A stretch of 64,000 nt of DNA from Methanomassiliicoccus luminyensis B10 (GTDB lineage: Archaea; Thermoplasmatota; Thermoplasmata; Methanomassiliicoccales; Methanomassiliicoccaceae): NCBI RefSeq assembly GCF_000308215.1, contig NZ_CAJE01000004.1:62001-126000 (forward strand), in the 5' to 3' direction. A program made the translations under genes and the position numbers. The notes below the pieces were generated by a model that did no database searches, was not told the origin of the DNA, and worked only from the letters and a program-made list of their open reading frames with translations. How positions within the stretch are numbered: the first letter of the stretch is position 1; the number at the start of each line of letters is the position of its first letter. Of the stretch, positions 36,398-45,198 are shown one piece after another.

Positions 36398-38016
36398 AGT
36401 TGAGACGGAACGTGGTTAAGAAAGAGATCAAGGTAAAGCTCAAGAAGCCGGTCAAGAAGCGCCTGAAGACCTCGATCCACAAGCTCGGCCTGGACCGGTA
36501 CGGCCTCCAGGAGCGGATCGCCCGCAAGGAGGGCACCGTGCCCTACTTGTTCGGCCTCCTGATATCCTACATCTCCATCTCGTTCCTGGTGCCCATGTCC
36601 GTGGCTTTGTTCTACGGCGAGGACCCCCGGCCATGGATCTACCCGTGGCTGCTCACGACCATGGTGGGCATACCGCTGGTGCTGAGGTACAAGTCGTCCG
36701 TGACGACCCGGCCCACCGAGGCAATACTGGTGCTGACGACCGGCTGGTTCGTGGCCACCATATTCGGCGCGATACCGTTCGTCATGTACGGCATGGGCCC
36801 CCTGGACGCCATGTTCGAGACCCTGAGCGGCTTCACCACCACCGGGGCCACCATAATGCTGGACATAGAATCGTGGCCCAAGAGCCTGCTGCTGTGGCGG
36901 TCCTTCGTCCAGTGGCTCGGCGGCGCGGGCATAGTCATGATATTCGTCACCATCTTCCCCATGCTGGGGGTGGCCGGCCGCAACTTGGTCCGGAACGAGA
37001 CCACCGGCATGGACACCCAGAACGTCACCCTCCGGGTCCAGGCGGAGGCGAAGAAGTTCCACCTCATCTATCTGGGCCTCTCCCTGGCCCAGCTGGGCCT
37101 CCTGCTGCTGACCGGCATCGGCATATACGATGCGTCCACCGTGGTGTTCTCCACCATGTCCACCGGCGGGTTCTCGCCGCACACTCGGAGCATCGAGTAC
37201 TTCAACGACCCGGTGGTGGAGTGGATAATCATCGTGTTCATGTTCCTGGCCGGTACCAACTTCTATCTGCACTTCCAGGCCATCGCGTCCCGCAGCGCCC
37301 GGACGTACTGGCGCAACTCGGAGTTCCGGACCTACGCGCTGCTGGTGGTCTTGTTCAGCGCGGTGGGGGCGGCGCTGCTGTGGGGGGACTACGGCGGGGG
37401 CGTGGAGGCGAACATAAGGGCCTCCACCTTCCAGATGCTGTCGGTGATGACCTCCACGGGGTTCGCCACTACTGACTTTTCGATATGGAGCACCAGCCTC
37501 CTGTTCATGCTCTTCGCGCTGATGGTCATCGGGGGCAGCTCCGGCTCCACCGCCGGCGGCCTCAAGGTGATCAGGTTCGTCATCTCCCGGAAGTTCATTG
37601 CCGCGTCGCTGTACAAGACGGTCCACCCCAAGGCGATATTCTCCATCAAGCTGGACGGGCGGATACTGGGAGAGAACACGGTATCCTCGCTCATGGCGGT
37701 GGTGATGTGCTATCTCGGGACCATCGGGGCCTGCACCGTCGCGCTGGCCCTCATGGGCATCGAGCCCATGGTATCACTAAGCGCGGCCATGACCGCGGTG
37801 TCCAATGCCGGCCCCGCCCTGGGCAGCCTCGGGCCGATGGGTACGTTCGGCCTGCTCCCCGACCCGGCCAAGATGGTGCTCATGTTCGCCATGTGGGCGG
37901 GCCGTATGGAGTTCCTGACGGCGTTCGCGATCCTGACCCCGGCGTTCTGGCGGGAGCTGCTGAGGTACAAGAGCAAGGACGAGGCTTTCTCCAGGCTCCC
38001 GGAGCTTCAGAAGTAA
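36394..38016 (+). CDS. trkH: Potassium uptake channel subunit TrkH
   Basis: 540 residues beginning at TTG in the trkA stop region. After a basic N-terminus about 10-12 membrane helices carry four pore loops with filter-like segments: SGFTTTGAT, TMSTGGFSPH, VMTSTGFATTD and AVSNAGPALG. The GGSSGSTAGG loop is the family gate. It imports K+ with TrkA and is the first gene pair of the osmotic block. The last ten bases overlap the convergent aminomutase-family gene. Confidence 0.93.
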   Translation: MKLRRNVVKKEIKVKLKKPVKKRLKTSIHKLGLDRYGLQERIARKEGTVPYLFGLLISYISISFLVPMSVALFYGEDPRPWIYPWLLTTMVGIPLVLRYKSSVTTRPTEAILVLTTGWFVATIFGAIPFVMYGMGPLDAMFETLSGFTTTGATIMLDIESWPKSLLLWRSFVQWLGGAGIVMIFVTIFPMLGVAGRNLVRNETTGMDTQNVTLRVQAEAKKFHLIYLGLSLAQLGLLLLTGIGIYDASTVVFSTMSTGGFSPHTRSIEYFNDPVVEWIIIVFMFLAGTNFYLHFQAIASRSARTYWRNSEFRTYALLVVLFSAVGAALLWGDYGGGVEANIRASTFQMLSVMTSTGFATTDFSIWSTSLLFMLFALMVIGGSSGSTAGGLKVIRFVISRKFIAASLYKTVHPKAIFSIKLDGRILGENTVSSLMAVVMCYLGTIGACTVALALMGIEPMVSLSAAMTAVSNAGPALGSLGPMGTFGLLPDPAKMVLMFAMWAGRMEFLTAFAILTPAFWRELLRYKSKDEAFSRLPELQK

Positions 38017-39884
38017 TACCAGATGCTGCGGTACTCCTCGGGGTCCTCGCCCCGCTCCCTCAGTCTCAGCAGGTAGTCCAGAATGGGCACGTCGGTGTAC
38101 ATGTAGGTCGACGCGGTAGTGATGTTCTTCTCCCAGGGATGGAACTCATAGACCCTCTCCCCCTGGGGAGAGATCGTGATAAGATCGTGGTTCTGCCACG
38201 ACCTCAGGTGGTTCTTCCCCAGGGCGGGTATGTTGAACACCGGCTCGTCCGTGCGCGACAGCCCGGGCAGGAGCCTCGCTTCCTCCTTCCGCTCCTGGAG
38301 GATGCGGGCGATGGGCACCCGGTACCAGTTCGTTTCCGTCTTCCCCTTGGTGTTGAACGTATAGTAGGGGTCCACCCCCACCTGCTTTAGGAGGAGCCGC
38401 AGCGCGGCGGTCTCGAATTTCCGGCTGTTCTCGAAGGTGAACACCTGCTGGTTGTACACGGCGATGCCCTGCATGCGGAACTTCTGCACCGCGGCCACCG
38501 CTTCCGGCGTCACTTCATAGGTGTGCTCGAAATGCGTCACCATGCAGAGGTCCTTCTCCGGGGGCACGTGGAACCGTCCGATGCTGTCGACGAACTCGTC
38601 GGTAAATCGCATCGGCAGGACCACCGGTAGGCGGGTCCCGATCCTGATCCTGGCGATGTGCTCGATGTCGGAGAGCCTCCGCAGCAGGCTGGAGAGCTTA
38701 TCATCATCCAGCAGGGCGGGATCGCCCCCGGTGACCAGGACCTCCGACACCACGGGGTGGTCCTCGAACCAGTCCAAGGCCCCGTCGATGCTATCGTCGG
38801 AGGCCGTGGCGTCGGGGCAGGAGACCCCTCCGATCTCCCAGTTCCTCTGGCAGTACACACAGATCTGGGCGCAGGTGTTGTAGGGCTTGAGGATGGCGAT
38901 CATGGGGTATCGCCGGGTCACCAGGTCCACCGGGGAGGTGTCCCCCTCCTTCATGAAGTCCAGCGAGGCGCCCCCGTTCCTTCTGGATTCCAGCACCCCC
39001 CGCACGTAGCTCAGGGGAGGGATGACCTGGGCCCTCACGGCGTGGTCCCACCGCCCCGACGGCTCGGGGTCGAACAGCGAAAGGTAGTAGGGGGTGATGC
39101 CGAAAGGGAGGTGGTGGTTGACCGCCAGGTCAATGGCCGCGGCCTCCTCCTCGGTGAGATCCACCAGCGCGGAGACCTGGTCCAGGTCCAGGAGCGCGTT
39201 GCGCTGGTGCCATCGATGGTCGTTCCAGTCATCCTCGGTGCCGCCGAGCACATCCAGTATCATGTCGCGGTTCCGCTTCCGCACCTCCACGATCTCCGGC
39301 TCCAGGCCGGTGCGGTACGACCCGATCTTTTCCTCGCACCTCTGGCCCAGCCGGTCGAGGTAGTCCGACCGGATGCGGGCACCCTCCCTGCCGCCATAGG
39401 CCAGGAACGAGGGGGCCTCGTCGGGGCAGATGTCCGATCGGCCCAGGGAGCCCTTGGCGATGTTGGAGATGTCCGTGAAAAAGGCCCTTCTCTCCACCTC
39501 CACCGCCCCGCCCCCGCGGACGATGCTTAAAAGGGTCGCTACCGCGCTGTGCCCGGTCATGCGCTCGCTGCGTCCGGAAAAGATGTTCTTCAAAACCCTG
39601 ATGCACTGGAGAGCATTAGCCCTTTCCAGGTCGTCCATGGCGCAGCGCTCCGACAGAAGCTCCTGTTCCCTGCGGAACAGGAGGTCGAAGAGCTTGGCCC
39701 GCACCTCCTCGACATCCTGAGGGCGGCTCAGGATCTCATTGAGCTCGGGATCCTCCTTCCTCAGGTGATCGGACCTGGTAACCTCGACGGTGGTAACGCC
39801 TCTGCTCCCCGCTCTCATATCCACGTCGCTTCCGGTCCGGCGCTCCTCACAGTCATTTCTTGCAGATCCGCTTTCCTCGTCCAT
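38007..39884 (-). CDS. Lysine 2,3-aminomutase-family radical SAM enzyme, long form
   Basis: 625 residues, about 200 longer than AblA/KamA. The radical SAM site is C-x3-C-x2-C in NTCAQICVYCQRN. SEVLVTGGDPALL and IRIGTRLPVVLPMRFTDE are family motifs, and the lysine in NIPALGKNH may hold PLP. The N-terminal about 300 residues have no domain I recognise. KamA-type enzymes make beta-amino acids; in methanogens beta-lysine feeds the osmolyte N-acetyl-beta-lysine. No acetyltransferase is adjacent, so the product is unproven, but the leader RNA is shared with the betaine importer. AGAGGTT precedes the ATG. Confidence 0.75.
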   Translation of the reverse strand: MDEESGSARNDCEERRTGSDVDMRAGSRGVTTVEVTRSDHLRKEDPELNEILSRPQDVEEVRAKLFDLLFRREQELLSERCAMDDLERANALQCIRVLKNIFSGRSERMTGHSAVATLLSIVRGGGAVEVERRAFFTDISNIAKGSLGRSDICPDEAPSFLAYGGREGARIRSDYLDRLGQRCEEKIGSYRTGLEPEIVEVRKRNRDMILDVLGGTEDDWNDHRWHQRNALLDLDQVSALVDLTEEEAAAIDLAVNHHLPFGITPYYLSLFDPEPSGRWDHAVRAQVIPPLSYVRGVLESRRNGGASLDFMKEGDTSPVDLVTRRYPMIAILKPYNTCAQICVYCQRNWEIGGVSCPDATASDDSIDGALDWFEDHPVVSEVLVTGGDPALLDDDKLSSLLRRLSDIEHIARIRIGTRLPVVLPMRFTDEFVDSIGRFHVPPEKDLCMVTHFEHTYEVTPEAVAAVQKFRMQGIAVYNQQVFTFENSRKFETAALRLLLKQVGVDPYYTFNTKGKTETNWYRVPIARILQERKEEARLLPGLSRTDEPVFNIPALGKNHLRSWQNHDLITISPQGERVYEFHPWEKNITTASTYMYTDVPILDYLLRLRERGEDPEEYRSIWYYF

Positions 39885-40195
39885 GGTGGCAACCTCTGTT
39901 TATATCGGCTGTCGATAGCCCTCCCGGGAGCGAGCTTAAGCTCTTACCGTCAGGGCGCATGCAGTTACGGGTTCCGCCGCAAGCTATTGGACCAGCACGG
40001 GGGCGTCAGGCCACTCCTAGAATGAAGCCACGCCCTCGCGATCGGTCGATTAAAGTGTCGCTTGCAGGATAGTAAAAGAACGACTGCGCGGCTTAAATAA
40101 TTATCTCATCATTATCTAATTGGATATTGTATCTATATGTACATTGGATGTGCCCAAGTAAAAAAAAGATAGGGGGCGAGCGCCCCTTGGGCCGT
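39885..40195. promoter_or_regulatory. Leader and promoter region of the aminomutase-family gene
   Basis: The 311-base gap holds, in minus-strand order, a very AT-rich stretch, TTATTTAA (40093-40100) as the likely TATA box, the structured leader (39977-40068), then about 80 bases with small hairpins (GAGCTTAAGCTC, CTCCCGGGAG, GGCT-AGCC) before AGAGGT (39892-39897) and the ATG. The rest is the short 3' flank of the betaine-binding gene. Confidence 0.5.
39977..40068 (-). promoter_or_regulatory. Candidate riboswitch-like leader RNA, copy A (aminomutase-family gene)
   Basis: Minus-strand RNA closed by P1 (CUGCAAGC, 40067-40060, with GCUUGCGG, 39984-39977). Inside lie a small CGA/UCG hairpin and P3 (GGGCGU with ACGCCC). 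The copy at 43460-43540 shares blocks GCAAGCGA, AAUCGACC, UGGCUU, AGUGG, CGUGCUGG and CCAAUAGCUUGCGGCG. P3 there is AGGCAU with GUGCCU, so pairing is kept by double changes. P1 begins only a few bases after the transcript start predicted from the TATA box. I do not recognise a known riboswitch class. Confidence 0.7.
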
Positions 40196-41080
40196 TCAGT
40201 TCGCCACGCCAGTGATCCAGTAGTCCACGGTCCCCCGGTTCGCGTCGATCCATTTCTGGGCGGCCTCTTTCTCGGACATGCCGTCGGCTATGTCCGACAT
40301 TACCGATTGGATGTCCACCTGGGTCCAGTTGAACCGCTCGATTATGGCGTAGGCCTCCGGGTTCTCTTCCTGGAACCCCTGCCGGGCCAGCGTCTCCACG
40401 TGCTCCACGCCGCCATATACTCCCTCAGGGTCCTCAAGCATCACGAGGTCCCACCTCTCGAACGCCCAGTGAGGGGTCCACAGGGTCACCACGATCCATT
40501 CCTCGTCGGAATATGCCGAACGGAGCTGCGTAAGCATCATGGCACTGTTGCTGGTCACCAGGTCATAATCCAGGCCGTAGCTTTCGATGGCCTCTTCGGT
40601 GGCGATCGTGACCCCCGCTCCGGCGTCGATGCCATATATCTTGCTGTCGAACTGCGCTTTCCTTTCGTTGAGGTCCTCTATGCTGACCACCCCGCTCTCG
40701 TAGACGTAGTAGGGGACGGCAAGCCCGATGGTGCAGCCTTCCAGATTGGTCGACACTCGATCTATATCATCCCCGTAGGAATTCCAGTAGCCGCTATGCG
40801 TCACCGGCAACCACGCTGAGGTGGTGAAGTCAAGGTCCCCATTGGCCAGGCCCTGATACAGCAATCCCGGGTCCACGTTGACCATCTCTATCCCGAACCC
40901 CGCCTCCTCGAGCACCAGCGTTAGCACGTTGGTGCTGGCGATCTCTCCATCCCACGCTACGTACCCGAATTGGAGCTTATCCTCTCCGCTTCCGGATGAC
41001 CACACGGCGTAGGAGACGGCCGCCAGGGCGACCGCCAAGACCACACCGATCGTTATTGTCTTCTGCGTCTTCTTGTCCAT
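40196..41080 (-). CDS. Glycine betaine/choline-type substrate-binding protein
   Basis: 294 residues from ATG at 41080 with GGTGAAAG before it. One N-terminal membrane helix (IGVVLAVALAAVSYAVW) anchors it outside; there is no lipobox cysteine. Aromatic motifs typical of OpuAC/ProX betaine cages are YVAWDGEIAST, TSAWLPVTHSGYW and TLWTPHWAF. It is the third gene of the importer operon, 116 nt after the permease. The open frame extending upstream is a permease shadow. Substrate assignment rests on these motifs and the operon. Confidence 0.88.
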   Translation of the reverse strand: MDKKTQKTITIGVVLAVALAAVSYAVWSSGSGEDKLQFGYVAWDGEIASTNVLTLVLEEAGFGIEMVNVDPGLLYQGLANGDLDFTTSAWLPVTHSGYWNSYGDDIDRVSTNLEGCTIGLAVPYYVYESGVVSIEDLNERKAQFDSKIYGIDAGAGVTIATEEAIESYGLDYDLVTSNSAMMLTQLRSAYSDEEWIVVTLWTPHWAFERWDLVMLEDPEGVYGGVEHVETLARQGFQEENPEAYAIIERFNWTQVDIQSVMSDIADGMSEKEAAQKWIDANRGTVDYWITGVAN

Positions 41081-41196
41081 TCTTTCACCTCTCATATTCG
41101 TTCTTTTTCGTCGTTCTTTCCATTCATCACCCGCGGAGGGGTGGAGCGTGATAGCTTGCGCTAGCTCGGCGCATTGGTCCTTCTCGTTCCGGGGGA

Positions 41197-42021
41197 TCAT
41201 TTCGACGGACGAGCGGTGCCCTGGGTGATCCGGTCGAGTATGATGGCGATCAGCACGACGGCCAGGCCAGCTTCGAACCCCAGCCCGATATCCACAGTAT
41301 TTATGGCCCTCAGGACGTTCCCTCCCAACCCCCTCGCCCCGATCATGGAGGCGATGACCACCATGGACAGAGAGAGCATGATGCACTGGTTGATGCCCGC
41401 ACGTATGGTTGGCATGGCCAGCGGCAGCTCGATATGCAGCAGCTTCTGGAACGGGGTGGAGCCGAACGAGTCGGCCACTTCCTTCATATCGCGGGGTACC
41501 TGGCGGATCCCCAGGTTGGTCAGCCGAACGATGGGGGGCAGAGCGAATACCACCGTCGCGATCATGCCTGGCACGTTCCCCAGCCCGAAGAAGATGGCCA
41601 CCGGTATCAGGTACACGAACGATGGCATGGTCTGCATGAAGTCCAGGAGTACCTTGACCGCGGCGAAGAGGCGGTCGCTCCGGGAGCAGGCGATCCCGAT
41701 GGGCATCCCGATGATCACGGCCACCAGGGTGGCGGTCAGCACCAGGGACACGGTGTCCATGGCCAGCTGCCACAGCCCCATGGAGTGGATCAATGCCAGG
41801 GCCGCGGCGACACCGCCGGTCAGCAGCAGCCTGCGGGTGGCCACGAAGGCCAGGACCGTGATGAGCGCGATGAGCAGGGGGGCGGGGATCGCCATCAGGG
41901 CCTTGCTCACGTAGCCCAGGAACCATCCCAGGGTGTCGGAGAGCCCGTCCAGGAACCATCCCAGGTTCTCATCGATCAGGTCCACCAGTTCGACGGCCGC
42001 CTCGCCTATGGGCCCGGTCAT
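41197..42021 (-). CDS. Betaine ABC importer, permease
   Basis: 274 residues with about six membrane helices and the ABC importer EAA-like loop in KEVADSFGSTPFQKLLHIELPLAMPTIRAG. The layout matches OpuAB/ProW. The ATG overlaps the end of the ATPase gene by 4 nt (ATGA). It forms the membrane channel for the binding protein encoded downstream. Confidence 0.9.
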   Translation of the reverse strand: MTGPIGEAAVELVDLIDENLGWFLDGLSDTLGWFLGYVSKALMAIPAPLLIALITVLAFVATRRLLLTGGVAAALALIHSMGLWQLAMDTVSLVLTATLVAVIIGMPIGIACSRSDRLFAAVKVLLDFMQTMPSFVYLIPVAIFFGLGNVPGMIATVVFALPPIVRLTNLGIRQVPRDMKEVADSFGSTPFQKLLHIELPLAMPTIRAGINQCIMLSLSMVVIASMIGARGLGGNVLRAINTVDIGLGFEAGLAVVLIAIILDRITQGTARPSK

Positions 42022-43439
42022 GCCAGCGCCTCCTCGGGCTCGATGGTGTTCAGTACCCTGGTGGGCAGGACCTTGCCGATGAGGCGGCGGTCCGGGCCCA
42101 CCACCGGGGCCGGGTGATCGGTCCTGACGAGAATGGGTATGATCTCCCTTATCGGCGATGAGGGTGCTACCGCGGTGACCTCGGTCATCATGATGTCATC
42201 AAGGCTTTCTTCAGGGCCATGCGCGGAGCGGAGGTCCTCGATGCGCACCAGCCCGGCCAGTCTCATGTCCTGGTCGACCACGAACATCCTGGTGACCCCC
42301 TCGTCCTCCATGATGGCCAGCGCTTTGACGGGGTCGGTCCTCCGGGGCAGGCAGGGCCCGGGCTGTTCCATGACCCTTTCGACGGTCAGCACCTTGGCCT
42401 TGTCCACGCTGCTCATGAAGGACCGGACGAAGTCGTCGGCCGGTTTAGCCAGGATGTCCTCGGGAGTACCGATCTGCACGATGCGGCCCTCTTTCATTAT
42501 CGCTATCCGATCCCCTATCGAGAGCGCCTCCTCAAGGTCATGGGTCACGAAGACAATGGTCTTCCTGACCTTTCCCTGGAGCTGCACCAGCTCGCGCTGC
42601 ATGTCCCTGCGGATGATGGGGTCGAGAGCGCTGAAGGCCTCGTCCATGAGCAGGATGTCCGGGCCGTTCACCAGTGCCCTGGCCAGCCCCACCCTTTGCT
42701 TCTGCCCCCCGCTCATCTGGGACGGGAGGGCCTCTTCGTAGCCCTCCAACCCGACCATCCCCAGCATGGAGCGGGCGCTCTCGTGCCGGGCTTCCAGGGG
42801 GACCCCCTGAAGCTCCAGTCCATAGGCGACGTTCTCAACGGCGGTCCGATGGGGCAGCAAGGCGAAGTTCTGGAAGACCATGCTTATCTTGTGCCGGCGG
42901 AGATCCCGGAGCGCGTGGGCGTCCAATTCCAGCACGTCCTGGGAATCGATGACGATCGATCCGCTCGACGGCTCGATAAGCCGGTTGATGCATCTCAATA
43001 GGGTCGACTTGCCGCAGCCGGACAGCCCCATGATGACGAAGACCTCTCCCTCCCTTATGTCCAGATCTATGTTCTGGATGCCTACGTTGCTGCCAGTGGC
43101 CTCCATGATGTCCTTTTTTGACCGGCCGGCCGCGAGAAGTGCCAGGGCCGGCTTGGGATCGGCCCCATAGATCTTGGTGAGGTCCCTGATCTTTATCTTG
43201 ATGATAGAAGGATGGTCCCTCTCGGGTACCGCGCGGGAGAGGGCAGGGACCATGGCCATGCTCCCGGCGGTGCCTTCGTTCGTGGCAGATGGGGACGGAC
43301 GCTTCCGGAAGCGGTCCATCAGCCCGATCAGCCACTCGAAGACGTGATTATTGATCGGATCGATGATCTCGTCGAGCCAGAGGGATAGTCTCGTTTCGGC
43401 GTTCCTGAGCAGAGCTTGCGCTCTTGTTGTTAAGGGCAT
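42018..43439 (-). CDS. Betaine ABC importer, ATPase with CBS domains
   Basis: 473 residues. An N-terminal extension of about 80 residues precedes the ATPase: Walker A GLSGCGKST, signature MSGGQKQRVG, Walker B ILLMDEAFSALDP. Two CBS domains end the protein (from about 330), as in OpuAA/ProV, where they sense ionic strength or c-di-AMP. The extension before the first ATPase strand is unusual. ATG at 43439, GAGGTGA 8 nt upstream, and the candidate leader RNA ends just before that ribosome site. First gene of the operon. Confidence 0.92.
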   Translation of the reverse strand: MPLTTRAQALLRNAETRLSLWLDEIIDPINNHVFEWLIGLMDRFRKRPSPSATNEGTAGSMAMVPALSRAVPERDHPSIIKIKIRDLTKIYGADPKPALALLAAGRSKKDIMEATGSNVGIQNIDLDIREGEVFVIMGLSGCGKSTLLRCINRLIEPSSGSIVIDSQDVLELDAHALRDLRRHKISMVFQNFALLPHRTAVENVAYGLELQGVPLEARHESARSMLGMVGLEGYEEALPSQMSGGQKQRVGLARALVNGPDILLMDEAFSALDPIIRRDMQRELVQLQGKVRKTIVFVTHDLEEALSIGDRIAIMKEGRIVQIGTPEDILAKPADDFVRSFMSSVDKAKVLTVERVMEQPGPCLPRRTDPVKALAIMEDEGVTRMFVVDQDMRLAGLVRIEDLRSAHGPEESLDDIMMTEVTAVAPSSPIREIIPILVRTDHPAPVVGPDRRLIGKVLPTRVLNTIEPEEALA

Positions 43440-43703
43440 ATACTTTTCACCTCAGTTCGCCGCAAGCTATTGGGCCAGCACGAGGCACCACTCAGAAAGC
43501 CATGCCTTTGTGATAGGTCGATTTAAGTATCGCTTGCGGGACAGCTAAAGGAACTGCGCTATCGCATATAAAATTATCCCAATTATATCAACATTGATAA
43601 TATTGCTGGACATGACCTGGTCACATCATCCGTCGCCGGGCAGGCAAGAGCCCCCGGCGCAGGATGTCGGGGCGCGGCGCCTTAGTGGGAACGCTCAGGC
43701 GCT
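43440..43703. promoter_or_regulatory. Promoter and leader of the betaine operon
   Basis: Minus-strand order: AT-rich promoter with ATTTTATATG (43565-43574) and a second AT box about 15 bases upstream, then the structured leader (43460-43540), then GAGGTGA (43447-43453) and the ATG. The far side, 43620-43703, is the short GC-rich 3' flank of the antiporter gene; I see nothing else in it. Confidence 0.5.
43460..43540 (-). promoter_or_regulatory. Candidate riboswitch-like leader RNA, copy B (betaine operon)
   Basis: P1 pairs CCGCAAGC (43539-43532) with GCUUGCGG (43467-43460) in the minus-strand RNA. Internal hairpins are CGAU-ACUUAA-AUCG and AGGCAU with GUGCCU. TATA box to P1 spacing is the same as in copy A (about 30 bases). 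The ribosome site GAGGUGA begins 7 bases after P1, so folding could control translation. The same element precedes the other osmolyte-related gene on the same strand. Confidence 0.7.
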
Positions 43704-44948
43704 TCACTCTCCGGCCTCGGGCACCGCGCATGCAAGGTTGTTCTTCCTCTTGAACGCCCACGTGAGCAGGGGAGGCGCCACTATGGTGGTGGCCATGGAC
43801 ATGAACACGATCACGGAGAACATGCTGTCCGAGATCACCGCCATGCTCAGCCCGATGGAGGCGATGATGATGCCCACCTCGCCCCGGGGGACCATGCCGA
43901 CGCCGATGACCGTGGCGGACCTTCCGCCCAAGCTCCTCGCGCCCAGGCCGCAGCCCAGGAACTTGGTGACGATGGCGAGCAGAGTAACGATCACGGCGAG
44001 GACGATGACATCGCCGAACGAGGCGAGGTCCACCGACATCCCCACATGAAGGAAGAAGAACGGCACCAAGAACTCGTTGATGGGATGGAAGTCCTCCTCG
44101 CAGGGCCATTTGTCCTTGAACTCGGCGAAGGCCATGCCTGCCAGGAACGCCCCTATGATGGCTGCCAGGCCCACATAGGAGGCGAAGAAGGAGAGCCCGA
44201 GGCAGACGATGATGGCGAGAGGCAGGGGGGTGATGCCGCGGCGCTTCCGCTCCACGGCGCAGCCGTCCCTCGCTTCAGCGCTCTCTCCCTTCCGGGCGGC
44301 GAGGCGCTTCCTGGCCCGGGGGATGAGGATCGAGCCGACGAATATGACCATCACCACGAACAGCACTCCCTCAAGGGACACTAGGGCGATGTCCAGGATG
44401 CTGGTGCCGCTGCCGGAGGCGACGCCGACCACTATGGCCAGGACGATCATGCCCAGCACGTCATCGATGACCGCCGCGCCTATGATCACGCGTGACTCGA
44501 TGGCGTTGGTTAGGTCCATATCCTTGATGACCCGGGCGGTGATGCCCACGCTCGTGGCCACCAGGGCCGCGCCGATGAACAGCGCCTCGGTCATCCCGTG
44601 GCCCAGCCCAAGCATCAGGGCGATGCCGGCCACCAGGGGAAAGACCACGCCCAGAACGGCCACCAGGGTGGCGGTCCTGCCCACCTTCCTGAGCTCGCTG
44701 AACGGCGTCTCCAGTCCCACCGCGAACAGCAGGAAGATGACCCCGAGCTCGGCCAGTATCTCGAAGAAGCTCAGGTCGGTGTCAAGGCCCAGCGACGTGA
44801 ACAGGAACGTGTTCGCTACAATTATTCCCGCCAGGATCTCGCCGATGACGGGGGATATCTTGATCCTCTCGCACAGCAGCCCGGCCACCTTGGCCAGGAG
44901 GATCAGGACGAACAGCTGCATCAATATGGTCTCGATCGAAAGCTCCAT
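43704..44948 (-). CDS. CPA2-type cation/proton antiporter
   Basis: 414 residues, about 12 membrane helices, with GEILAGIIVANTFL near the N-terminus and the ion-site motif GAAVIDDVLGMIVL carrying the paired aspartates. FKDKWPCEEDFHPINEFLVPFFFLHVGM is typical of the KefB/NhaS3 branch. It exchanges Na+ or K+ for H+. No TrkA-N domain is attached. It neighbours a second, divergent antiporter-like gene. A TTTTTAATAGG promoter element precedes the ATG. Confidence 0.88.
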   Translation of the reverse strand: MELSIETILMQLFVLILLAKVAGLLCERIKISPVIGEILAGIIVANTFLFTSLGLDTDLSFFEILAELGVIFLLFAVGLETPFSELRKVGRTATLVAVLGVVFPLVAGIALMLGLGHGMTEALFIGAALVATSVGITARVIKDMDLTNAIESRVIIGAAVIDDVLGMIVLAIVVGVASGSGTSILDIALVSLEGVLFVVMVIFVGSILIPRARKRLAARKGESAEARDGCAVERKRRGITPLPLAIIVCLGLSFFASYVGLAAIIGAFLAGMAFAEFKDKWPCEEDFHPINEFLVPFFFLHVGMSVDLASFGDVIVLAVIVTLLAIVTKFLGCGLGARSLGGRSATVIGVGMVPRGEVGIIIASIGLSMAVISDSMFSVIVFMSMATTIVAPPLLTWAFKRKNNLACAVPEAGE

Positions 44949-45198
44949 CGCGCGCCCCGGTCAGCGAATAGGGTCATGCCTATTAAAAATCCCCAGATGG
45001 GGCGGTCTCCTCTCCGCGCCGTTCTATCAAAGCTCACACTCATATGTTACGCCCCGCTCGCTCATGAGGCCGGCGGGATGGCCGATCATGGTCGGAGACG
45101 CCCAGAGGGGACCGCGAGGCTCTTGCTATGCCCTGTTGATCCCGGTCTGCGGCCGGTTTTATATACCAAATACGTTGCAGTCCCAGAGAGTGACCAGT

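Noticed and set aside
43454-43555. Outer helix AGTTC/GAACT around leader copy B, with a weaker match in copy A
   Set aside because: The TATA boxes place the transcript start inside this helix, so its 5' arm is probably not transcribed; I limited the element to P1.
44209-45198. 330-codon upstream extension of the second antiporter
   Set aside because: It is antisense to the first antiporter; the ATG at 45199 follows a good TATA box and starts a normal-length protein.
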